Shown piece by piece: positions 48,285-59,226 of a stretch of 64,000 nucleotides of DNA (positions within the stretch are counted from its first letter, which is position 1; every line of letters begins with the position of its first letter). Source of the DNA: Brienomyrus brachyistius (lineage: Eukaryota > Chordata > Actinopteri > Osteoglossiformes > Mormyridae); the NCBI RefSeq assembly GCF_023856365.1, contig NC_064555.1, positions 16,378,254-16,442,253 on the forward strand. The letters run 5' to 3'. A program made the position numbers and the translations under genes. The notes beneath the pieces are model-generated. The model was not told the origin of the DNA and did no database searches. It was given only the letters and a program-made list of their open reading frames with translations.

Positions 48285-50273
48285 AGAGCCTCACGCGTCA
48301 CCGGTCTAGTAGCAGACGGGGAGCAATTTGCTGGTATCCGGTCTGTCTGCAGCCCACACGCACACGTGTACTGTATGCTCCTACCGTGACTCACCACCAA
48401 GATCTCTCTGAAATGACGTCCTTTTAAGAGATAGCTGTTTGCTCTGACGTGTCTTAGACCAAAGCACAAGAAAGCAGGGGTATAGATGGTGGGGAGACCC
48501 ATCACCTCCAGTTCTATAGGGACCCTCTTCCCCCTACCTCTAAGGAAAGAAACATTTTGATAAGTAGTATCCTTAAGTTGGATGTCTGAATGTGTGATTG
48601 TATCCAGCTGTGTGGACTATCTCAGACTCCTCACAGTGGTGGCTGCAGATTCGAATCCAATCACACGCGTGTATCCCCGTGCTGTACACGTGTTCACTAC
48701 TATAGTGCTCTTTTTCATCCATTTTTTATTTTGACACTGCAAAGTACACACAGTTCTGTTCACATACACAAAGCTTACCTACTGAGTTACTGAAGGACAC
48801 GTAACTGAAACGCTGAATGTCACAAGCTGTAACATTTTATTCAAAAACATCAGATTCTTGCCACATTTATACTGGCTTTCTTGTTTGTATACTGCTGTTG
48901 TGGGTTTTGGGTCCTGAGCAAGTTGAAAAATTGCAGTTTTGGCCACACGAACCAAAGCGGTATGTTATAGAGCAAAAGTACAATCCAAAGAAAACCCAAA
49001 TGTCTATCACACCATTTCTTCAAATAGCAAGCAGTGTTATTAAATATAAATTCTATGTAAACTGTAGCACGACTATGTTAAACACAATTATCTGCATAAT
49101 TCTTCCCAAATCTCACATAGACCAATTTATGTTAGTGCAACAAAATTAACAACTCTATCTAAGCTTGGCCTAAGGTGGAATTATGTCTGTTAGAATAAAG
49201 TAAATCTATCTATGTCTCCTCACATAATTTGTAACATTACAGTAAACTGGGGCTCAGTAAAGTCTTACAGCACCTTGTAGAGCAGACTATCTGTTGTGGG
49301 TGATTGGCAGCTCTATACTCAACAACATTGTAACAGTGTATGTATGTTGGCCAGTGTCCATCCGAATGTTTAGTGTATTAAATCATTAGCCCAAATCACG
49401 CTAAATGCCACCACAAGCCTGGCTTGATAAGCTTAGAAACTGACACCTTTTTCTCTCTGTTTGGTCCTCCTCCTCCCACTTCAAAAATCTCTCCTGCGCC
49501 CCGCGTGGAAGATTTAATTGCTGCATGCGACGGAGAAAAAGACGCCATTATGCAGGCCTATGTGGGAGAGGATTTGAAATGCGCGCAGAGACAGACACAC
49601 AGACACACGTGCAGGAACAGACATTCATCGCAGGAGCTCGGCTTCTCGCTGCTGCCTGTGTCTTTCATCTTGACTCGGCGCTGCAAAGGATGATGGGATG
49701 GTGGTAGTGATGAAGGAGAGAGACAGGGACTGATAGACAGAGAGACTAAGAGGGACAGAGCGAGAGAGATTGAGACGGAGACAGAGAGAGACAGACAGAC
49801 ACTGCGCTGTTTCTGTAAGCTCTGGGTGTTTCTGCACTCTCCATCTCATTGCCATCACAAACATCCCACACTGGCAGCCCCTGACAACACAGCGACAGCT
49901 TCTGGTGCAGAGTCGCCCAGCTGACATTCAGGCCTGCATCAGGAGTGGGCACACTCCTCCTATTCCTTCCCCAGTATTCGTGACACTAGGTGTATTATGA
50001 AATGCTATACATTGCCATCTCCCACTTTACCCTCGACCACACGCTCCTCTCCTGCGCTCGTGCTCTGTCAGTGATTTGGTCTAATGTGGCACTTTGTCCA
50101 GAGGGAGGCGCTAGAGGTTCTCTCCGGCAGACGTGAAAGCATGCACTGCCATTGCATTGTGGAGCTAAGCAGAAACAAACAAAATTTGGTCTCTCTGTAA
50201 CTCTCTCAAGACGATGCCCCCTACTGGCCGAGGGGGACCATGGCAAAAGATGATTGGAAATCAGTTGCACATT

Positions 50274-50450
50274 CACTTGTTTATTCGCTTTTACCCAAAG
50301 TGACTTAAAGTTGAGGAAGCGTGGTTCATGGAGCAGCTGGGGGTTGAGGGCCTTGCTCAGGACCCTAATGGTGACGTCGTCAACCCCGGTATTTCAGCCG
50401 GCAACCTTCCTATCACGGGCACTCGAACTCGCTGAGTCACATATCTCCCC
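50274..50450 (-). mobile_element. tRNA-derived SINE, full length, reverse strand
   Basis: On the + strand it runs TATTCGCTTTTACCCAAAGT and GACTTAAAG (tail), then GGGTTGAGGGCCTTGCTCAG (middle), then GCCGGCAACCTTCCTATCAC and CGCTGAGTCACATAT (head). It gives the clearest evidence that the dispersed CTTTTATCCAAAGTGACTTA fragments belong to this SINE. Confidence 0.85.
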
Positions 50451-51339
50451 ACAATTAATTACAGGTACTCAAGAGCCACGGGGTATGCTGATTTTCCCAA
50501 GTCTCACTTCTTAATTGCTTTTTTGAAGTCATAAATTATATAATAAGTTGCCTCATCTGGATTTGCAGGTGTAAATTGGATACTAATTAAAATGTATTTC
50601 TTATACCTATCGGCCCTGTATTTCAGATCCCTGCTTCAAAAATATGATATTTTCACATACATTAAAAAGGTGGCCTTTCACATACAGACAGAGGCTAAAT
50701 GCAAGCAGTATATAGATAAGACAAACAAAGACTTGAATAAAGATATTACTACTAAAACAATTCATTATGCATTAGTCATTTACAAAAATATATATATTTC
50801 TTCATGCGTATCATTAATTTTCAGGAAATAACACACTTTAGTCAAAGTTCAATAAGAATGTAAAATCATGCCTTTATCTTTCATCACTGGATACAAGAAC
50901 GCCTGCTTCGTGCATTTAATTAATTTCCTTATTTAAATATTTTCAGGCAATGTTTAAGTGGGAAAGAACGATTACCGATAGTAAAATAAACCTCCATCCA
51001 AGTGACACAGCCCTCGCAGAAGACTACAGCTCCCAGCGGCTCAGAACCGCTGAGGTTTTGCCCTCGATCCCGGACCACAGCATCTCCTGATGGGTCTTGG
51101 AATGGCAAACAGGTGGCAGCCACACATGGGCAGGAAAACTAAAGGAATTACAGGCGCTCCATAACCATCCCGTCATATGACCCAGTAAAAGGAGGGTCAT
51201 TGTGTCTGTGAAACAATAATCAGGTCAGAGCATATTCTGCTGAAAATGTCACACACCCCCCACTGACCCTCATGGGCCCCCACCCACGCAATGGCAGATA
51301 TTTTCACCATCTCCTGATCCTGAATCCTGCTCTTCCTCA

Positions 51340-51605
51340 GTGGTCTGTCTCAGTGAGTTACAACTATGTACCTATGATCAGAAGGTTGCTGGTTCAAATC
51401 ACAGGGCCGGCAGACTGATGCCTCTGTTGGGCTCCTGAACGAGGCCCTAGACTCCCCCCTGCAGGATGCGGCATGTTGGCTCACCCAGTACTGTGCCCCC
51501 GCCCCATGCCTGCTCTCGCCTGTACATGTGTCTCTGTGCCCCATGATGGGGTAGCTGAAAAGACAGTATTTCTGTTCCATTGCCAGCTGATGTGAATAAG
51601 CACGT
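51340..51605 (+). mobile_element. tRNA-derived SINE, near full length
   Basis: A-box-like TGTCTCAGTGAGTTAC, B-box GGTTCAAATCAC (51391-51402), then TGTTGGGCTCCTGAACGAGG and CCCTAGACTC. The 3' part has CTCTGTGCCCCATGATGGGG and GATGTGAATAAGCACG. Confidence 0.8.
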
Positions 51606-52717
51606 CGTCCCCCATCTGCAGATGCGCATGCAGTGACTCAGGCGCACAGACTGCGCGTCTGGGTGAGGCGGGCGCCGCTGTCAGTCTCCTCTTTGTTTTT
51701 GTAATTTTCTGCTGCATCGACATGATATTGTGCCACAGTTGGCAGGAAACAACAGCAAAGACTGACTAACAGAATTAAAGACTGACCTGCTTATACCACA
51801 GGCCACATCAGTAATGCGTCCCTATTCATCACCCACTCGACCGCTTCCTCCGTCTCCCGCTCTCTCTCCCTCTGCTTCTCTTTCTGTCTCAAATAAAAGA
51901 TGGAGACGGAGGCGGAGCAGTGGAATTAGAGGAATGGTATCTCAGGCGGACACGCTCCGAGTTTGAGCGGCCCACGTAGTTTTGTGTCTCTGCTGTGTAG
52001 ATTAAACAGACTGTATAATCTCCCCATGGGCCGCTCACCTAAAAGGTGCTGCAACACAGCATCGGCACCCACAGATCTTCTTTGATGGGCCAGGGGTCTT
52101 ACGGGCAGCCCCCCTGGCACTGTCTCCCTCTCTCTGCTCCTCATTTTAAGCATGGTGAGGTTACTAAGGACCCAGTGTTCTGAAATCTGCCAGTTGTTCT
52201 GTTGGCAAGTTTTGGAACAGAGCAGGTGTTTCTGAATGTGGATAATCACATCATCCGGTATTTTTATTTTGTAACTGATGCCTTAATGTTCCTTTTTTGA
52301 TTGGGGAATTACGGCGCGTCTTTCCAGCCCATCCTGAGTCATGTTGGGCTCTGAGTAAGGCAGGGCCGAGCGGGGATGACAGAGATCTGCGCTGGATTCC
52401 TTCCGATCCGGAGGACTGTAGGAGCTGCTCTCAAATGCAGAGAAATCGCACTGGGAGAGCCACGGAAAGTGCCAGGCCGAATCCGAGTTTATTTATCAGA
52501 TGTACAACAGTATGGCAAATAGCAGTAGATGCAGACTATGAAATGAGAGCTGTCTCTCCAAGTAACAGAAATATGTAAAGAAAATTAAAGTAAAACAGCA
52601 ATAGTAAAAATAATCTATACGAATAAAATAAAACAGAAATGTATAAATTCTCCATATTAATAGCCATATTAGTAGCCATATTGCTTATGTATATACAGAT
52701 ATATATAGATACATGAC

Positions 52718-54615
52718 TGTGTATGATCTGTGTATGTATAGATGCACTACTGATCTGTGTATGGACCTCTGTATGTATAGATGTATGAATGGTCTGTGTT
52801 TGTATGGATGTATGACTGGTCTGTGTTTGTATGGACGCATGATTGGTCTGTGTTTGTATGGAGGTATGACTGGTCTGTGTTTGTATGGACGCATGATTGG
52901 TCTGTGTTTGTATGGAGGTATGACTGGTCTGTGTTTGTATGGACGTATGACTGGTCTGTGTTTGTATGGACGTATGACTGGTCTGTGTTTGTATGGACGT
53001 ATGACTGGTCTGTGTTTGGACGTATGAATGGTCTGTGTTTCTATCGACGTGTGACTGGTCTGTGTTTGTATGGACTATGAATGGTCTGTGTTTGGACGTA
53101 TGACTGGTCTGTGTTTGTATGGACGTATGACTAATCTGTGTTTGTATGGACGTATGAGTGGTCTGTGTATGTATGGACGTATGACTGGTCTGTGTTTGTA
53201 TGGACGTATGAATGGTCGGTGTTTGTATGGACGTATGAGTGGTCTGTGTATGTATGGACGTATGACTGGTCTGTGTTTGTATGGACGTATGAATGGTCGG
53301 TGTTTGTATGGACGTATGAGTGGTCTGTGTATGTATGGACGTATGACTGGTCTGTGTTTGTATGGACGTATGAGTGGTCTGTGTTTGTATGGACGTATGA
53401 CTGGTCTGTGTTTGTATGGACGTATGACTGGTCTGTGTTTGTATGGACGTATGAATGGTCGGTGTTTGTATGGACGTATGAGTGGTCTGTGTATGTATGG
53501 ACGTATGACTGGTCTGTGTTTGTATGGACGTATGACTGGTCTGTGTTTGTATGGACGTATGAGTGGTCTGTGTTTGTATGGACATATGAATGGTCTGTGT
53601 TTGTATGGACGTATGAGTGGTCTGTGTATGTATGGACATATGAATGGTCTGTGTTTGTATGGACGTATGAGTGGTCTGTGTTTGTATGGACGTATGAGTG
53701 GTCTGTGTTTGTATGGACATATGAATGGTCTGTGTTTGTATGGACGTATGACTGGTCTGTGTTTGTATGGACGTATGACTGGTCTGTGTTTGTATGGACG
53801 TATGACTGGTCTGTGTTTGTATGGACGTATGAATGGTCTGTGTTTCTATCGACGTGTGACTGGTCTGTGTTTGTATGGACTATGAATGGTCTGTGTTTGG
53901 ACGTATGACTGGTCTGTGTTTGTATGGACGTATGACTAATCTGTGTTTGTATGGACGTATGAGTGGTCTGTGTATGTATGGACGTATGACTGGTCTGTGT
54001 TTGTATGGACGTATGAATGGTCGGTGTTTGTATGGACGTATGAGTGGTCTGTGTATGTATGGACGTATGACTGGTCTGTGTTTGTATGGACGTATGAATG
54101 GTCGGTGTTTGTATGGACGTATGAGTGGTCTGTGTATGTATGGACGTATGACTGGTCTGTGTTTGTATGGACGTATGAGTGGTCTGTGTTTGTATGGACG
54201 TATGACTGGTCTGTGTTTGTATGGACGTATGACTGGTCTGTGTTTGTATGGACGTATGAATGGTCGGTGTTTGTATGGACGTATGAGTGGTCTGTGTATG
54301 TATGGACGTATGACTGGTCTGTGTTTGTATGGACGTATGAGTGGTCTGTGTTTGTATGGACGTATGAGTGGTCTGTGTTTGTATGGACGTATGAGTGGTC
54401 TGTGTTTGTATGGACATATGAATGGTCTGTGTTTGTATGGACGTATGAGTGGTCTGTGTATGTATGGACGTATGAGTGGTCTGTGTTTGTATGGACGTAT
54501 GAGTGGTCTGTGTTTGTATGGACATATGAATGGTCTGTGTTTGTATGGACGTATGAGTGGTCTGTGTTTGTATGGACATATGAATGGTCTGTGTATGCAT
54601 AGATGTATGACTGAA
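52718..54615 (+). repeat. 27-bp minisatellite, about 70 units, with 805-bp higher-order duplication
   Basis: The unit contains TGGACGTATGACTGGTCTGT and GTTTGTA, with A/G/C variants at the ATGAxTGG position. Most units are 27 bp, so frames on both strands read as nine-residue repeats; these are not proteins. The rare variant block CTATCGACGTGTGACTGG, the shortened unit TGGACTATGAATGG and the variant GACTAATCTG occur in the same order from 53041 and again from 53846, 805 bp apart. This shows a block duplication. Left-edge units (52718-52810) are the most diverged. Confidence 0.97.
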
Positions 54616-54998
54616 AAATTCTATTCCAGGTGCTGCATCATGCTCTTTTAGAAAATCGGCATGTTCTGCATGACTGAGTCATGAGCTTTACAGATGTGTA
54701 CTGGTGGGATTATTCACGTCCTTTTTTGACTCTTGTACCCGCACCCCCTCTCCGCCACCCTCACTTGGCAGTTTTCTCTATGACAGTACCCACGCTCCTG
54801 TTGCTGTTTAACATTTCATGTTGGCCAAGGTTTTTATTTACAGTTTTACTTTTTTTTTTTGCAATATGCCCACATGTGCTACCATCTGTCTTTCCGAATC
54901 TTTGTCAGCCGCAACATTTTTTTTTTTCCGTTGTTGCCAGGGATAACAATCCCGCTCAGTTGAGGTCCAAGAGGTGCGCCCCTGACTCGGGGGGGCTT

Positions 54999-55010
54999 GG
55001 GGGGGGGGGG
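54999..55010 (+). repeat. poly-G run, 12 bases
   Basis: G12. Confidence 0.9.
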
Positions 55011-55107
55011 TCATAGGCAAGGTCAGTATGGGGGGTACGGGACTGGCGCTGAAGCAGAGGCTGGCAGAGGGCAGTCTGTACCAGCTGGACCCCGGCTCGC
55101 CGCCGGT

Positions 55108-55173
55108 GGAGGCTGCGCTTCAGGACGAGCATACAGGCGTTGAGGCTGCGCTTCAGGACGAGCACGCAGGCCT
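55108..55173 (+). repeat. 33-bp tandem duplication
   Basis: GAGGCTGCGCTTCAGGACGA occurs twice, 33 bases apart, within a GC-rich stretch. Two copies only. Confidence 0.85.
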
Positions 55174-55664
55174 TGGGCCCTCGTGTCTGCGTGCTCACGC
55201 CTCCGTGTAAGAATCGTCCTCCACGGAGGACGTGATTGATGGCTGCAGGCTGCTCCTACTGTCTTCTGTGACTGTAGGCTCCTGAGCCCAAGCGAAACAG
55301 TAGCTTTCTAACAAAGTGATGCCGGCACTCGCACAGAGATCCTGAGCACTAAGCAGGTGCACCAGCCATTCCGAATCGATCTGTTGAAGATGCCTTCAAG
55401 CTGAGAGCTCGGAGTCGGAAGTCACAGACCACAAACAAGTGGCCCATTAAGCCGGTGGTTGGGTTACAGAATCATGTTCCCTACTGTGTCCTTTTAGCTT
55501 GACTTCGTAGACATCGCAGCATCCCAATAGTCTACATTTAGTGTAGTTTTATAGCTCAGTACAGAAAATACATAGACCTGAACACAGGAGGGTCCTACAG
55601 AGAGTCCTTGCGCATAGGTTTAGATGTAGATTTTTGTTTCTGTTTTTGCACTGTAGATATAACA

Positions 55665-55681
55665 CCCCCCCCCCCCCCCCC
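55665..55681 (+). repeat. poly-C run, 17 bases
   Basis: C17, located 59 bases before the hAT-type MITE. Confidence 0.9.
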
Positions 55682-55740
55682 TTTCCAGTATAACTAAACT
55701 GGCCCAAGCCTAAACCGAAGTTTTAGTTAGTGGTCTTCCC

Positions 55741-55816
55741 CAGGGACGGATTACGGACCGGGCCAGCGGGGCGAATGTTTTGCCCAGGGGCCCACACAAC
55801 CCATAATCCGTCCCTG
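55741..55816. mobile_element. 76-bp hAT-type MITE with intact 8-bp target duplication
   Basis: The left end is CAGGGACGGATTACGG. The right end is CCATAATCCGTCCCTG, whose reverse complement is CAGGGACGGATTATGG, so the 16-bp inverted repeats differ at one base. GTCTTCCC occurs immediately on both sides (55733-55740 and 55817-55824), a perfect 8-bp target-site duplication. Eight-base duplications with CAGGG-type termini are the signature of hAT transposons. It is too short to encode anything, so it was mobilised in trans. Confidence 0.92.
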
Positions 55817-57465
55817 GTCTTCCCCCTGTCCAGGATAAAGGTCCCGATCCCTAATTCCAGATCTTTATTTTACATTACTGGTCTTGAGCCTTCACACAAG
55901 ACGGCAGGGAGAATAGGAGGATGTTTTATTGCACCTCATTCTCTGGGTGCTGTTATCTGTCACGTAATGGGAATCAGCAGGCTCTGCTTCTCTGACCTCT
56001 GCTATTTCTGTCTGCTGGCTACTGTCACATGGGCGCCGTCAGGCCAGGACGTCCTGGCTGCTCCTCCAAGGTCAGCTCAGGCTCTATTTTGTAATTATCC
56101 TCATTAATGATACTATTGGGTGATGCGGTGCTAGGTATTGATTCGCGCTGATGAGGAGGCGGGCTTTTTAGGTTTGGTGGTGTTCCAAGAGGACTTCGAG
56201 GATGACTAGATGTCTTTAAGGCTTCCCATTTTCCTGTTGAATTTAGCAATGCAGTGAGCTGTTTCTAACCTGTACATGATATCAGTGGGATTAAGAATAA
56301 CAGGAGTCTGCCATCATTCTGTTAATGGATGTTAACGGAGTCGGCTTGGATGTCATGAGGTTCCTTTTAGAAAGGCAGAAGAGCATCTGATAGCCTCCAA
56401 ATTGAGATCAGTGATAGCTGCTATCAACTCGCTAATGAAGAATGCTCCCCAGGGCCCCTTCTCAGGGTTTACCTCCAAAGCAGGGGGCGGGGGGGTTTGG
56501 AAATGACATAATCATTGTCAGGCCCTGACTGTATTTTCACATTTAATGAGGGGTGATATTAAGCTGTAAGCATCTTATGTTAGAAGTGAACCGAATTTGG
56601 AGAATTCAGTTTCTGTCCTGTCACAACAAGCTTCCATATTTGGTGTTATCCCCTTCGGTGTATCCCCTTTCCTTCCCTTCCTCCCTTTGTCTCTCTCTCT
56701 ATCTCTCTATTCTAGTGTTTTTCTGTCAGCTTTGTTAGAAGATTCTGGTCCATCTGGCCCCTCCGTTGTTGCATCAGTGCATAAACTGATGCAGAAACCG
56801 CATTCCAGACATACAGGGGTGCATGGGTGGGTCGGGGGGTGGGGGGCAGGCAGTGTTGCAGGGGGTGAATAAGTTGATGAGGGTGAGGACAGAGACAGCG
56901 GGTCCTCTCGGTCTCTCCTGCTTTTTGGATCACAGGGCCCGCACTCCTGGTGACACATGACTCATGTGGTGAGTTCATTCGAAGACAGAACACTCTCCTC
57001 TGTGACTCGCTCTATACCAAAGGGTTTGAGATGCGTGGGTGCAGAAAAGCGGCGTCCTCCATTGGAAGGTTGGCTTTTGATGGGCTATGAATTGCATCAG
57101 CTTGCCTAATGACTCCGCATAGCCACAGGTTTAGCAGATGTGACATCACTTCCTGTTTCCCTCTATGTTTGGGGTACCGACTGCGGGTGCAGCGGTGTTG
57201 CTGTACCCTGATAAAATATCACTGTGGCTGCTCTGTAGAGTATCAAATGATAATGTCACAGCACGTTAGTGTCTGTGACACATACAAATACATTAATAAT
57301 GTGGAATAATGGAATATCTGTTACATTTAATGTTCCAATTCACATTAATTCGAATTTAATTCCTAAAGTTGTGAAAATTCACTATAAAATTAAATATGTT
57401 CATACAATAAAATTTTCATGTATGTTTGTATTATTTATTGACTGGTAGGGCAGGCCCCGCAGCCC

Positions 57466-57650
57466 AAAAACATGCTGAGGCTAATTGGCCATAGGTGTGC
57501 ATGTGACCGGTGTGTGAGTGTGCCCTGCGATTGGCTGGTGCCCCCTCATGGGTTATTCCCTGCCTAGTGCCCGTAGCTTCCGGGATAGGCTCCACACTCC
57601 GGTGACGCTGTGTAGGATAAGCGGTTACAGAAAAGGGACGGATAGATAGA
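57466..57650 (+). mobile_element. 3' part of (GGAT)-tailed tRNA-like repeat
   Basis: AAAACATGCTGAGGCTAATT, GTGTGTGAGTGTGCCCTGCG, GGTTATTCCCTGCCTAGTGC, CCGGGATAGGCTCC and AGGATAAGCGGTTACAGAAA run in canonical order, ending in GGATAGATAGATAG. It is the best-preserved 3' half of the family here. Confidence 0.85.
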
Positions 57651-57704
57651 TAGTAGGCAAGGTGTTATGCCGCGATATATTGAAAACGGGGGCGTTGGTC
57701 ACAC

Positions 57705-57835
57705 TGGCTCGTTTATCTGATGCTTTTATCCTAAGTGACTTACAGTAGATTGGCTACATTTTACATGGGCTCCCTGGGCTTTGAACCCACAACCATTGCA
57801 TTGTTAGCACAGTGCCCTGTGTATTGGGTTGCTTG
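57705..57835 (-). mobile_element. tRNA-derived SINE, reverse strand
   Basis: The + strand shows TGATGCTTTTATCCTAAGTG and ACTTACAGTAG (tail), then GGGCTTTGAACCCACAACC (B-box side) and GTTAGCACAGTGCCC. Confidence 0.7.
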
Positions 57836-57951
57836 TATATGCAACCATACCTTTGCTTTGGTGAAGTAAACATCACTTCCTCCATTTTCCTCTTTGTTCC
57901 TGAGGGCTGATGAATTCACAGATTAGCCCTGTAACCACCTTGACCGTGTTT

Positions 57952-57986
57952 TGTGTGTGTGTGCGTGTGCGTGTGTGTGTGTGTGT
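57952..57986 (+). repeat. (TG)n microsatellite followed by T run
   Basis: About 35 bases of TG/CGTG repeat followed by T14 (about 57988-58001). Confidence 0.9.
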
Positions 57987-58311
57987 CTTTTTTTTTTTTT
58001 TCCTGGCTAGGAGCGGGAAGCTAAATGGGCTGAAAATCCCTCTGCCCAAGCCACCTTCACCATGCATTAGCGTAAATGTTAGCTGTCAGAACAGGTGCTA
58101 AGTCAGACATTCATGCTAAGCAGCGCGTTACCAAATAGCTCCAAAGTGTGATGATGAATTATAAAGGTGCGGATTTCACCCCACAAGCAGGAAAATCAGC
58201 TTGCTGAAGTCAGTGGATGAGAGGGTCAAACTCCTTTAGAAGTTTTAGCACATTTTTCATGTGATGAAGTATCTTCTTGTAGTTCTAGCTGAGGCATAAG
58301 CCTTCCTGGTC

Positions 58312-58510
58312 CATGGTCCCCATTCGGATAACCTCAGTTTTATAAAACTCCGTGAATGCAATCAAAAAAGTAAAAATGCCAAAGGTCTAGTATTTGGTTT
58401 GGTTATTTATGGTTAAGGTTAGGGATGGGTAGAGGTTAAGGGTGTCGTGATTGGGATTAGGGTTTTTCCCATAGAAATGAATGGACGGTCCCCATTTAGA
58501 TAGGTACACC
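58312..58510 (+). repeat. TG-containing dispersed repeat (TGR), copy 1
   Basis: Blocks are TGGTCCCCATTCGGATAACC, TTTTATAAAACTCCGTGAAT, a TTATGGTTAAGGTTAGGG-rich centre, TTTTTCCCATAGAAATGAAT and GGTCCCCATTTAGATAGGTA. The same blocks recur in copy 2. Confidence 0.8.
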
Positions 58511-58512
58511 AA

Positions 58513-58513
58513 C

Positions 58514-58552
<39 letters not shown>
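58513..58552 (+). repeat. (TG)n microsatellite
   Basis: About 19 uninterrupted TG units between TGR copies 1 and 2. Confidence 0.95.
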
Positions 58553-58554
<2 letters not shown>

Positions 58555-58557
58555 CAG

Positions 58558-58820
58558 GTATACCTATCCTTATGGGGACACAGTGTCCCCATAAAGTGAT
58601 AAATATCCGGTTTTTTTTCCTGGTCCCCATAAGGGAAAACTCTATTTTATAAAAATCGGTGACTGCTATGAAAAAAACTAAAAATGCACAAACTCTTGTA
58701 TTTTGCTTGGTTACTTATGGTTATGGTTAGGGCAGGGTGGGGGTTAAGGTTGTCATAGTTAGGGTTAGCATTTTTCCCATAGAAGTGAATGAGCGGGCCC
58801 CATAAGGATAGGTATACCCT
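58558..58820 (+). repeat. TG-containing dispersed repeat (TGR), copy 2
   Basis: Begins GGTATACCTATCCTTATGGG, contains the near-palindrome GGGGACACAGTGTCCCC, repeats the blocks of copy 1 and ends CCCATAAGGATAGGTATACC, the reverse complement of its start. The unit is therefore bounded by about 20-bp inverted ends. Confidence 0.85.
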
Positions 58821-58825
58821 ACATC

Positions 58826-58836
58826 TGTGTGTGTGT

Positions 58837-58892
<56 letters not shown>
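58826..58892 (+). repeat. (TG)n microsatellite
   Basis: About 33 TG units with one TC interruption, attached to the end of TGR copy 2. Confidence 0.95.
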
Positions 58893-58893
<1 letters not shown>

Positions 58894-59226
58894 AGGGCCA
58901 GGGCCTTTTTTTGGCACCTGTGTCCACAGCCATCAAGTCTGTTTCTTTTTGAGCTGTATTTAGATACTCATTGGTACTGCTCTCCCCTTCCAGTCGTCCT
59001 TAAGAGCTGTCACCTTGAGGGGCAGGTTCTATACCCACTCTGAGGCTGACTTCCTCCTGAAGAGAAACCTCAGTGGTTAATAAGCGGCCTAGTCCAGGGC
59101 CGGAGTGCTACTGCTTAAGAAGCACTGAGTAAGCTATAACCTTAACGGAAATTTACTGCGTTGCAAAATCCACATCACCAGGCCGGAAGTTCTCCCAGTT
59201 CTCCTGATTAGCCACTCCAGCACTGG

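Noticed and set aside
49424..49707. Small open frames around PPPPTSKISPAP
   Set aside because: Short, no flanking splice evidence, no family resemblance.
53131..54600. 489-codon reverse-strand open frame (HTSIQTQT-type repeats) and its forward counterparts
   Set aside because: Purely the translation of a 27-bp satellite with few stops; no start context, domain or splice support.
55028..55210. 60-codon GC-rich frame with EAALQDEH duplicated
   Set aside because: Does not match the expected GPS sequence, has no convincing acceptor or donor, and reflects a 33-bp duplication.
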